A stretch of DNA of 64,000 nucleotides from Brachionus plicatilis (Eukaryota; Rotifera; Eurotatoria; Ploima; Brachionidae). Shown piece after piece: positions 43,970 to 55,205 of the stretch. Position 1 is the stretch's first letter. Every line of letters begins with the position of its first letter. The translations under genes were made by a program, and so were the position numbers. The notes beneath the pieces were generated by a model, which saw only the letters and a program-made list of their open reading frames with translations, had not been told where the DNA came from and made no database searches. The stretch covers positions 5,861,770 to 5,925,769 of the forward strand of contig QEOQ01000508.1 of NCBI GenBank assembly GCA_010279815.1. The letters are read 5' to 3'.

Positions 43970-46900
43970 ATGGACAAATTTGGAGAGGTCTATTTAGATT
44001 TTAGCCAAAATGATATCAATATCGATGATCTTAACCTAAACACCTTATGGGTTGAATTGGACAAGGGTTTGTTGATGATTGCTTTTTTAAACCTCATTTT
44101 GGATCTCATCTTTATCTAAGGTCTTTTATCGGACAACATTGGTCAACAGTCTGAATCCATTGTCAAGCTGACCGAGTTGTTTGATCGATATCCTTTACCA
44201 GTTTTTGTAAATAGTGGCTTTACCCGTTTGGCAAAAGTTTTTCAGAACGGGTAAATATATATCGTCTTTATTCTACCAGAGGGTCTATTTTAATACTTTT
44301 TTTTTTCAGAAACAACTTTCTTAAGCTACAAATTATTAGAGTTATCGAAAAAAACCAAAAACACTTGACAAAAATAATTAATATAGAAGAAATTTTGAAA
44401 TTAATTTTTTACAATATTCACAGCAATGATGCAGTTTGTAGGGCGCTGACCCTAAGAGCCTTGGGCGAAATATCTCCCATTATAAGCGAAAAACACAATG
44501 TTCAGCACAGTATTCGACTAGCGCTAGAGTCTAGTGACGAAACTGAGGCCAAAGAGGCGTTTTATGCTGCAAATAAATTTTGCGCTCTTTCAAAGTACTT
44601 TCATCTAAAACCCTAGCAAAATTTTTTATTTCATTTTTTGTCAGATATTTTTCAGCATCCTTGATCGACAGTATTTCGGCAATGATAGAAGCTATCCATA
44701 CACCTTTAAGTCGAAAAATGAGGCTTGTATCCCTTCTTGTTCATATGCATCATGACACAGTTTTGTCTTCAAAGGCATCGGCCTTATGCAAATCAATATA
44801 TGACTCGTTTGCGAGAGAAGACACATCAAAAATAATCCTCAGCACTCTTACTCAAATCGCGTGCAAAAGTCTAACCAATATACCTGATACGGTAATATTT
44901 TTTTTTAAATTTAATTGTTCAAGAAAAAATACTATTGAACATATCTTTTGATAAGCATAGATAAATAATGATTTTTTTGTTTTAAGTTGACATTTTATTT
45001 GAAATTGTTGTCAGAAGAACCACGCCAGAAAATTCAAATTTCAATACTGAAAAACCTTCATATCCTGGCAAATAAAGTAGCTCATCTCTGGACCAACGAC
45101 AATATATCTAGTTTGATAGAGTACATTACAAAGCGGATAGGATATAGTAATTTAGTTCTTAAGTCGTCTGAAATATTGACCGAGTTGGCCAAAAATTCTA
45201 GTGTATTTTTTCTCGATTTATTTAAAAAACAAAATGAAGAAAAAGAAGAATTTAAAAATCTAAAAAAATTGATTCAATCTTTGATTTTTTATGAAAAACA
45301 AGACATAGCATTCAATTTTTGCATCCTCTCGACAAATTTATTGCTTAATGCCAATAGATATGGCCACAAAACAGATCAGTTTGAGGACTTTTTTGAACAA
45401 ACAAAAAATGGCTTATACTCAATTATAATCGAAATTGATGAAGCCATTCAGAATTTGGATTCTATGGAATCAGATTTTCAGTCCAATCTTGCTTATTTTA
45501 CAAAAATACTTCCCAATGCTCTTAAATGTTCGATCGATTTGATAGGAATGAACGACGAAAACTACTACAAAGAATTATTTGAATTTGTAATCTGTCTTAT
45601 TAATTCATTTAGTAAGTAGAATTTATTTTGAAAATTTCTCTCATTATTATTATTTTGATTCAAGTCTCATTAGCAAAAAAAATATCTAAATAAATTAAGA
45701 ATAAAAGATTCGGGCAAAAATAAATAAGTTCCTTATAAAAATCCACAATTGAATTGAATTTAATTTAATATTCTTTATTTTTCTTTTAAATAAAATGGTA
45801 TTTTTATAAAACAATTTAAATTAAGTAAAGAAAAAATTTCTATAAGATGTCGCAAATTAACTCAGCAAAATCAGAATCATAAAATTAAATTTGCAATTAT
45901 TAAATAAAATATGTATAGCATTTTTTACAAATAAAATGTATTTTTAAAGGATGTAAATTCATTAGGTTAAAACACGAGCTAAATTATTCAATCATTTTAG
46001 ATTAAAATCTTTGTATCTTTCGTGACAAATACTATCAACTGATAGTTTGAAGTCGATCGTTAATATCTAAAACTGATAATTATATCTGATTAAAAATTAA
46101 TGTTCAACTTATTTGTCACTTTAAAAAAAACTTTATACATTTTTGTATTCATATAAAATTAAATTATTGTTTATATCAAATTGAGCCTTTTTGATTATAA
46201 GTTAACATTTGTATCCTAGGTTTTATCTAACTAATAATATATTGTAATGTGAAAAAATCTCATGTCATAATATTTACAAAACTATTTAATATTATCGACG
46301 TTTTTAAACAGTGCCTGTAACTGTTTAGTTAAATTTCTTTATTATTTAAAAAAAAAAGTCTTTAATTATAAGCTTAATTTAGACCTAAAGTAATCAGTTA
46401 GTTTTTGATTTAAAAATTTAGTTTTAATGAATTCTAAAAAAATTTTATTAAATATGATAAATTAAAGACAAGAATTGAGTTTTTTAATTTGTTTTTAATT
46501 TTCTTATTTTCGGACCTGTTTTTTCTTAAAAAATCAAAACATTTTTTTAATTTTTTTTTAAATATTAACTTAAAAATTTTATTTAAAAAAAGCTCTTTAA
46601 AATAAAAATTTGAAAAAAGATTGCTTCGAATATTTATTTCAATTTAAAAACCTTCCAGTTAATTTCTTTAAGATTTTCAGAGAAAAAAATTCTTGATAAA
46701 AATTTACTTTGTTATTTAAAAAACAAAAAGATTGTAGTTGATAAAAATAAATATTTGAATTATCCAAATAATTGACTTAAAAGTATTAAATATTTTAAAA
46801 TTGATCATGAACTCGTTTAACTGAGTTTAGGTATTTGACATAATATGAATTTTGGTTTCTTTAACAAGTTTCATTTTTATTTTATTGTTTTAATAAAACT

Positions 46901-49900
46901 GTATCGTTTTTAACTTTTTGATAGTTAATTATTTTGATTAAATTAAGGCTCTCAGTAATTAAATCCTTTTTACTTAAATTAAAAAAAAAAAATTTTTAAC
47001 ACATTTTAATGTATTTTATCTTTATTGATTTTTATTATCAGTAATTTCTTAAAATTTAATTTTGTAATTTAATTTATTTTATTAAACTATAAATTTAATT
47101 CAAACAGGGAAATAAAAAAAAGCTATAATATGCAGTAAAGAGGGTTTAAATGAACACACATACCATTCGAACGATCCCTAGAGTAACTCAAAATGTTTTA
47201 TTATAAAATAAAAATAAATGTTTTTAATTAAGGTAAGAATAGACGACTTATTTTTGTTGTTTCTCATTTTATCTTACCAAAATTATTTACTAAATAAAAA
47301 GATTCAATTTACTTAAAATATTTTTAAATAAAATTTTTTTGTCTTTCTAAAAATCTATTTCCCACCCTTTTGATTTTATTCATCATATCACAACTTTCGT
47401 TATCTAAAGTTTTGTCTGTTTTAAAGTTAATTAAAAAACAAAACCCATACAGAAAAATTTGACAAGTTTTTTTCCAATTAATATTGAAACTCTATCAAAA
47501 TAAATTAATTTCAGTTAAATAAAGTTTAAATTAGGTCGAGAAAGTATTAATAGCCTGTTTTTTAGTATTTCTTCAAGCAACTAAATAAATTATTATCTTT
47601 ACAAATATTTAGTTATCATGAGCTGTAGTAGAAGTTGATTAATTATTAAGAAAGTTTATCTTAATAAGTAAATAAAATACCATTCTTATCAAAAGTCTTT
47701 TTTTTCTGTTCTTTATAATTCACTTATTTCGGATTATTTCTCTAGATTCTAAAATCAAGAAATAAAAATGTTTGTTTCTTTAGACTTTATAAAAATAAAA
47801 TCTATTTGAACAACAGAATCAAATTGTTTTCCAGTTGTCTTACTCTTGAATTTGTCTTTAGTGATCGGAAAAATAATTAGCTTGAGACATCTTTTTAACT
47901 CAATTAACCCTTAAATACTGAATGAAAAATCAAAAACCAAAAGTTTTAAAAAAATTGCATAAGAGCTCTCGAAAGAAAAATGATTTGAAAATTCTGTTTA
48001 TGCCATAAGCAGAATTAATTTAGGCTTAATTTAAACTATTTAATTAAGACAAGCATACAATTAGTTATTACATCGAAACATTATTGGTATTATGCAGTTA
48101 TCAAGACACGAACGGAACACTGCACCCAAATTCAAAAGAAACCGGAGCTGAAAAAATTGAGGAACAGTTAGATAATGGAATACATTTAAAAAACGACATT
48201 ATTTATGAAAAATTGAGCTTGATAAAAGATCTTTTTGAAAAATTGGTAGAGCAAAATTTAGATACCAATCTTCAAGTAAGCTTTCTATGAAAAAAAATTT
48301 CTTAAATTTAAAAAAATATATTCAAAGCTCAAAACATTAAATTTAATCTTCGAGCTCCAGGTTCGATATTTCCATTCAGTTGATTCAGAAATTGTCTACA
48401 TACGAAATTTAGTTGAAAATTTTGCCAAACGACACCAAGATGACTTATGGTCAGTTTACAAACTAAGCCGAATGTGTGTCCGATACACACATTATGACTT
48501 GAGTGAAAAAATTTACCAAAATTTATCTTTGCTTATGACTGGTGCCATCCACAACATGTCCACTAATGACCTTAGCTACAAAAGCTGGTTTGAGTTTATG
48601 TCTCTTGTATGCAAAGCCGAATCGGCACTTGTAAAAACTGAATTCGAAAGCTTTTCCGAATTGATGACCAAACTGAACCAATCTTTCAATGAATACACTC
48701 GAGCTCAAACACTTTTTAAATCCCTCTGCTCTAGATGTCTGACCCATTCCAACTCTTTGACTGTGCTTGAAAATTCGAGCACCTGTTTTCAGATTCGATT
48801 TTGTGAACTTAGATGTGAACAAATTAAGCTATTCATTCATTTAAGTATGAGTTTGTTGACTTACCGGACCGTTCCGACCCCTGTGTTTCAGCTAAAATCG
48901 TCTGAAAACTTGGCCAGGTACGGTCGAATAGCTCAACAAATGAAGTATGGTGTAGTTGAACTGCAAAAAATGAATCAAAAATTCAAAGATTTTATATCCG
49001 AATGCTTTGATGCCGATGAACATACCATCAACATACTAAATATGTAAGTGACAGTTTGTAAAAATATTGAAAATTTAATAATTATAAATCCTAGGTAAAT
49101 ATCTTAAATAATAAGGTAAATGCCTAGATCAATTAATATTATTGCCTTTATTTGAAACTTGAGTCACAAATAAATAAAAATCGATTCTAATAATAAAAAT
49201 CCGGTTTTTAATAATGCTAAAATTATTTATATAATTAATTAAAATTATGTGTTATGACATTTTAAATTAATTTTAATAAAAACTCTTGGATTAAATGAAA
49301 CATTCCAAATTGAATATATTGGAACCAATTTAAAAAAATATATTCAGCTCTCTATTAGAATTAATTTCCTAAAAAATTTTAACATCGGAAAAAATCGAAA
49401 AAAAATGTTGTATCCTCAATTGGGTAGAACAGATCTTAAAACTTTCAATCGAATCGAGAATCGAGTCGAATTTTTTTGTTTTCCAAATATTAGTTTTAAA
49501 AAATTTTGACGAACTTTTTTTTCAATTTCAATTTATTTTATGTAGAAATTTCTCTAATTAAGATCTAATTATATTATCTAATTGTGCTTTTGTTTGAAAT
49601 TATAATCACGAATTTTTAAGTGTTCTTATCACAAAAAATACACCAAAAATGTTTTAATGAATACTCTTATTTAATTGATAGAATATCATTAAGTATTGTG
49701 AAATAAAAAACATTTCCTCTCCTAATCAGTCCTGTAATTCATAAAATTCCATTCCCAATCTCGACGCTTTTAAAATATTAACTAAGTGTTTTCCTGTAAA
49801 CGGTTTAGATGATTTGAGGAAAATATTTGCTTAAATTACTTATTTATATATTTGTTTTCTTACCAAGCTTAAAGTCCTTCAGAATAAAATATAAAATAAA

Positions 49901-51768
49901 AACAAAATTAAAAAAGATGTGTTGAAATAGAGAGTTACAGGTGACACATGTTTACTTTGCAATGCTCTTTATTTTCGTCTCCCAGTATTTTAAAATTTAA
50001 TTTAGAAACAAGTTTACTACCTAGAAAATTTTTTTTTTTTTGGCTCTCTATTCCATATGGTACATGTATCTAATTTTTAAGGCTCATTTATTTAAGGCTT
50101 CCCTCTTTGTTGTAAATGAAAAATATAACCAGGTCATCTGCGAAAAGCAGAGAGGATTTATTATTTGTTTTGTATCTTATAGGGAAATCATTAATATATT
50201 ACTTAATAAAAGAGGACAAATTAACTTACACTTGCAGTTATTTGGCATTCATTGCTCAAACTGTCATTCACAACAATTCACCATAAATTTCATTTACATT
50301 AGATTTCCTAGAGTCCAGAAAGTATCTAATCCAGTTAATTAAGTAATGAGGTGGATTTATTTTTAATCAATTTAAAAATTAAATCTTCATGCCAAACCAT
50401 ATAAAAAGCTTTAGAGATATGAAAAAATAGGAAAGAAACTCTTATCTTTCTATTAAATGACTCTACAATTTTTTTAATTTAAAAGAAAAGATTATCGTCG
50501 ATATTTTCTAAAACCAGATAGCTTAAAATTTTTCATTTATAATTTATTTAAAAAAATTATTTGGGCAGACACCCAGGCAACTTCCGAATTCAGCTCCATG
50601 TAAGAAATTGTATTGTAAGAAATGTTGAATTTTTTTGAACATTCAAAAGGCTGAGGAAATGAAAGAGAAAAAATAACTGATAACTCAACATAAAAATTTC
50701 CATTTTTAAATAATGATCTTTTAAGATGCAAAAAACAAAATGAATGCTTAATTTACTGTATTAATTTTTTAATATCACCAAAGAGTAAATCGTAAGCTTT
50801 AATAAAAATATTCAATTTTTTTTTAACTCTTTAATTATAGCAAGCTTTTGGATGAATTTTATACGAATTTTTTGAATTCATATGTAGTCAAAAGCGAATC
50901 ACTAAATGACATATTTCCTGAAAAGGGCCCCAAATACGTACAATACGCGGTCGAATTAAAGATAGTGGAAAGTTTTTTATTAAATCTTATTGAAAAATTA
51001 CCAAATTTATGCACAAACGAATCTGAATCGCGAACAGAAGTATTATTTTTGTTCATAACCTAAATTAATTTTCGATTAGTTAAATTTCTTGAAGCACATT
51101 AGGCAGTTTCAAGAAATATTTGTTGATTTTATTCAATTGCCAATTCCGTTGCCAAGAGCCTTTTTTACGTCACTACAAAAAACTTCTATCAAACTAATTG
51201 TAACACCAAATAACAAAAAAACAAATTCAATACTTACAATTAGAAATGATCAAACTTTGGTAGTAAAAATTGATGGTATAATCAATCAGCATTTTAAAAC
51301 TAAAAACGCGATTAGAACTGTCAAAAAAGTTCAAATTTGTCTCACCACCGAATTAGATAGTAAAAGCATTCCGGATAATAAAGTAAATTTTTGAGCTTAT
51401 TTCACTCCGGAAAAAATAATTTAAAATTTAAGTTCGGTAACATAAAATTTATAGATGTTAAAACAATGCTCGAAGTTCCAAAGAACGATTATTTCACCTC
51501 AAATATTCTGGTTAGTTTTCCATATTTTGGGAATTATGTAATCCAGGTAGATCTGTATATTTTGGATAACAGTGATATGATATGGAGGTATACTTCGACT
51601 GAGAAACATCAGATTTTGGTAAAGGTAGAAGAAGATTTAAACAGGCAAAAATTGTTTGCTGCAATGGCAGCTGCTGCAGTGGCTTCTGGTTCAAATCAAA
51701 TACCTAACCAGTCAAACCGCAATGTGATGGAGAGTGAATCCATAGAAAAAATGGACATTCAGATTTAA
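43970..51768 (+). CDS. INTS7: Integrator complex subunit 7 (ten exons)
   Basis: Part of the Integrator backbone (INTS1-INTS2-INTS7) in the nucleus, acting in snRNA 3'-end processing and promoter-proximal transcription termination. Exons: 43970-44066, 44121-44250, 44310-44594, 44645-44891, 44987-45611, 48106-48275, 48361-49043, 50841-51039, 51080-51382, 51433-51768. All GT/AG and phase-consistent, giving about 1,024 residues (human about 960). Landmarks: NTLWVELDKGLLSDNIGQQS, HSNDAVCRALTLRALGEISP, VSLLVHMHHD, NLARYGRIAQQMKYGVVELQ, ECFDADEHTI, PLPRAFFTSLQKTSIKL, then VPKNDYFTSNILVSFPYFGN in the C-terminal beta domain. The N-terminal half is a HEAT/ARM solenoid. The exon 6 start (TATCAAG acceptor) is the phase-compatible choice; an extra micro-exon in the 2.5-kb intron cannot be excluded. 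Confidence 0.92.
45612..48105. other. Long INTS7 intron
   Basis: 2.5 kb of AT-rich DNA between exons 5 and 6. No nested gene or transposon end recognised. Confidence 0.55.
49850..50480 (-). pseudogene. Decayed non-LTR reverse transcriptase inside INTS7 intron 7
   Basis: Minus-strand frames show, in order, SKAFYMVWHEDLIFKLIKN near 50420-50360, an NECQITASV block near 50250, and ADDLVIFFIYNKEG at about 50141-50100 (the catalytic A/DD motif). Multiple stops and frameshifts separate them. The plus strand at 49850-49915 carries an AATAAA-rich 3'-end-like repeat also seen at 31.7 kb, on the other strand, so two different elements may overlap here. The insertion is antisense to INTS7, which spares splicing. 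Confidence 0.7.
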
Positions 51769-52928
51769 AAATTCCAAATTTAAAATTTTTTTTTTAATTA
51801 AGAACTAAATACCTAGTTAAAAATAAAAATCGAAATTTATTTTTTAAAGACTCCTTATCTAAATATTTGAATAAAATTAAAAAATCACTTTTTATAAAAA
51901 ACAAAAATGAAGTTTTATTGATTTTAATGCAGAAAAACAATTTAAAAATTTAAAACTGGAAAAGTCAATTATGTTCGCTCCTTTAATTAATACTATCCGG
52001 TTTAACTCATTTTTTTCTAACAAACGAAAAACGAAGAAAGCAAGCTTATTTATGAAAAAAATCGATTAAGAAAGATTTAAAGTCAATCAAAATTTTTTTT
52101 CAAACATATCATTTATTTTATTTAGATTAAAATCTCGTTATATAAGAATTTTAGCTACAATTTTTAGCTTATTTTGAAATGAAAACACCTTTTTTTAATT
52201 ACCACACAATATTTTTGTCAATTTTTTATGATTTTTTCAAAAAATATTAATTTTTCTAGAGATTTGTTTACGCCAAATTCATTTTTTTTTTAATTTATTA
52301 GAATCATGTCTAGCCGACTTATTTGGAAGAAATATTTTGCAATTAGTTTACATTTGCTCTTTAAGTTTTCTACTCAATTTTTTTTAAAGTTTATACTTTA
52401 TTCAAATTTAAATAATATTAGAATTTAATTTTCAAATATTTTTGAAGTAATTTTAACAATCTGAATGGCTTTTTATTATTTATTGGCGATTTATAGATGT
52501 TTTTTTTATTTTAAAAGAAATTGAAATTATCAATAGAAAATTCTATAATTATTTCGAAAATTTTTTTCGCTAGTTTAAAATGTGTTTTAGGCTCTTGAAA
52601 ATCATTTATCACTATTTTAATAAAAATTTAATTTTTATTTGGAAAAAAATATTTAATTAAAATATTTATCAAAAAAAAATCTAATATTCATCGACATTTG
52701 TTTCAACAGAACCAATGCTTTAATTTTCTAAAAGATTATTTTATTCATTACCCAGTTAGACTTTATTATCAAGATCTATTTTTCTTTTGTTGCACTCAAT
52801 AATTTTTATTTAAATAGAAGGCTTTTTATTATTACATCTTTTTAATTTAGATGAGTATTTCAAATAATAGATTGAATTAAAAATTTTTTTCGTTTCTATT
52901 TGGTTGCTATTAAACTAATTTTTTTATT
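51769..52928. other. INTS7 3' UTR and AT-rich spacer
   Basis: A polyadenylation-like AATAAA occurs near 51822 and AATAAAA near 51872. Nothing else is distinct. Confidence 0.5.
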
Positions 52929-53087
52929 CAATTAGATGATAAGAAATAGTATTGATGGTAATTAACTGATTAAAATAATAATAACTACAGTTGATTTTTA
53001 TGCAACTAAGCATGATTCATTACGAACCTACGCTATTTTGATTGGGGAACAATTGAAGACATTTATTCGACTGAAGTATTTATTAAC
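52929..53087 (+). repeat. Dispersed repeat C, copy 1
   Basis: About 160 bases recurring in inverted orientation at 59481-59650 with very few differences (for example ACCTACGCTATTTTGATTGG and GAACAATTGAAGACATTTAT are shared), apart from a longer (TAA)n tract in the other copy. High identity points to recent movement. Confidence 0.85.
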
Positions 53088-53739
53088 TGTCTCAGACAAC
53101 TTTTTTTTAGATTTTTTATTTTTTTAAATAAAAAAAAAGTTATGAATAGCTAAAAATAAATTTTTTTGGCTTAATTGCAAATCATTTTCCATCTAATGCC
53201 AAAATAGCATAATTTGCAGAAAGCTGATGTACTTGAGTAACTACAGACCAAAATATAATTATTAAATGCAACAAAAAGGAATGCTTTTGATTTAAAAAAA
53301 AAAAAAAATACATTAAACACAAATTTTACTAGACTTCGGAATATTGTCAGGAAAAAATTGTCTTAAATATCGGAATTAATTAAATTCTCATAGGACAATA
53401 ATTTTTCTGGAATAAAATTAGAACCAAAAATAAATTTCAAAAAATTTTGTCTTTATTTATTTAAAAATAATTTAAGAGGAAAACCACCTAGGCTGCTCCA
53501 AACGGCTTGCGCTTTTTTTCAACAATATTTTAATTTCATGTTTTTTTTCATGTTCAATTTTTAAATTATGGAAATTTCAAAAAATATACAGAAAATATGA
53601 TTGAAAAACTAAAATTAACCTAATAAGGAAAAAATTATTAACAGACTACTTAAACTGATTTCAATAAAAGCCTCTGAAAAATTCTTCTAAGATTTATTCC
53701 TTGAACTTTCTATTTTTATGCTCTAGTCTAGAATCAAAA
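53088..53739. other. AT-rich spacer
   Basis: Nothing recognised. Confidence 0.45.
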
Positions 53740-53835
53740 ATGGCAGGCTTTCAAAATATACTATATGGCGTCATCAAATATTCTCTTCTTATCAAAACAA
53801 CCATGGATGCAGTACGTAAAAGGGGAAAAATTTAA
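53740..53835 (+). CDS. Candidate first coding exon of a small gene (unidentified)
   Basis: ATG opens a coding-looking stretch (MAGFQNILYGVIKYSLLIKT then TMDA) followed at 53812 by a strong donor-like GTACGTAA. Upstream is an acceptor-like TTTTTATGCTCTAG, as for a trans- or cis-spliced leader. Read through without splicing, the ORF ends at 53835 after 31 residues. No second exon could be placed. The hydrophobic N-terminus could be a membrane anchor. Low confidence. Confidence 0.25.
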   Translation: MAGFQNILYGVIKYSLLIKTTMDAVRKRGKI

Positions 53836-54622
53836 AAATTTAAATACGAATGTTAAAATAAACAAGAATCTAAGAATGATTATCTAAAAACTTCAAGCCT
53901 AATTACAAAACTCAATTTGACAAAATTTAATCTCGTAAATCTTTAGTTTAAGGATTTATTAATTAATTTTTTTATCGTTTATTATAAAATATTCTAGATA
54001 TTGTATAAAAAAGCTCAAATAAGGCTTTGCCATCAAAAAAACTGCCTTGGGAATAAATTTATTTTTTTTAAGTCTGAACAAATTTATAAAAATGCTCTCA
54101 TAACTTTTGCTATGGATTTATTTAATTGTCATAATCCAGTGAAAATTCCATTAATTTATGATTTTTAAAAATTGATTAAAAAATAAAGCTTATTTAAGCA
54201 TTCATAAATGCTTTTGAATAATTTGATTTTCAAGTTTTGGATAAAAAACAATTTTTATAAAAATCATCAAAAAAAGCTGTTTGATTAATGTAAAATGAAA
54301 CTTATTCGAGTTCTTTATTTGATAGAAATTTTTAAATTTCAAACCAGAAACCTATTTATAAAATAGAAAAAAATATTATTGTTTTGTTTTAAATTAGATT
54401 ATTTTGTTTGAGAAACATAAAATTCTTATCAAATGAAATAATTGTTTGACTAAAAAAATTGGAGATTGTTTTTTTAAATATATTTTAAACAATTATTTCA
54501 ATTAGTATTTATTAAAATAATTAGAAAAAAAATAAGCTCAACTTAAATAAAAGCTAAATTTACATTAAAAAAAGTTTATTTTTATATTGAAAATTGACAA
54601 AAAGTGCTATTTCTGAGTTAAT
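53836..54622. other. AT-rich spacer
   Basis: No feature supported. Confidence 0.45.
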
Positions 54623-55205
54623 TTATTGTTCGAAATAATAAATGAAGCCAGAGTCAATTTTAGGTTGAGCTTGCCATTGAAGACTCTCACTTGGATATTT
54701 TTTACCGCCGCCTTAAATTAAATTAATTCAAAATTCAAAATTAAAAAAAAAATTCTATTAATTTACCCAGTGGTTGGTGTCTAAAATTTCCCCAAGTATC
54801 CACAGCCGGTTGAGCCTTCCAATCCAGTTTTACTTTTTCAATAGTTTTTTGTGATACCGGAGTTTGATAACTTAGGTTTCGATCATCAACTTTTGGTCCA
54901 ACATTCTGAGGCCTGAACACTTGACCAGATTGAATTTTGACTCTAGACGGCGGTGGCTCTTTCCACCACAGCTCTCTCTTAGCTATTCGCGTTCCTTCAC
55001 CAAAGCGAGTCGGTGATTGAGAACTGTTGGCTTGCCGCGGTGTTTGATTCTGGTTTCTGGTGTTCAAGTCATTTCTCTGATTGATTCTTCCATTCCCTCT
55101 AGGAGTCTGATTCATATTTTGTTGGTTGAGATTTTTTTGATTTGACGGACTTATCGGCTGAATATTTTCGACCGATATGTTTGTGGATTTTTTGCCTTGA
55201 CTCAT
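54623..55205 (-). CDS. Small tau/MAP-type microtubule-binding protein (two exons)
   Basis: Exons 55205-54767 and 54711-54623 (donor CTGG|GTAAAT, acceptor TTTAAG) join in phase to about 175 residues. Residues 1-75 are N/Q/P/S-rich and probably disordered. At about residues 122-151 is a tau/MAP2/MAP4-type tubulin-binding repeat: VKLDWKAQPAVDTWGNFRHQ then PLGGGKK, matching the KLDxxxxxxSKxGSxxNxxHxPGGGxK pattern with PLGGG for PGGG. The splice site falls inside the GGG, and removing the intron restores the motif. A partial second repeat follows (LQWQAQPKIDSGF) and a weak one precedes it (VKIQSGQVFRPQNVG). Vertebrate tau has 3-4 repeats; here one is complete. It likely binds microtubules in the cytoplasm, perhaps axonemal or neuronal; that is inference. 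Confidence 0.65.

Noticed and set aside
48084..48105. Upstream acceptor (TTATGCAG) for INTS7 exon 6
   Set aside because: With the donor at 45611 it puts exon 6 out of frame with an early stop; the AG at 48104-48105 keeps phase.
50040..50342. 100-residue plus-strand ORF
   Set aside because: It is the antisense of decayed reverse-transcriptase sequence; RT motifs read on the minus strand.
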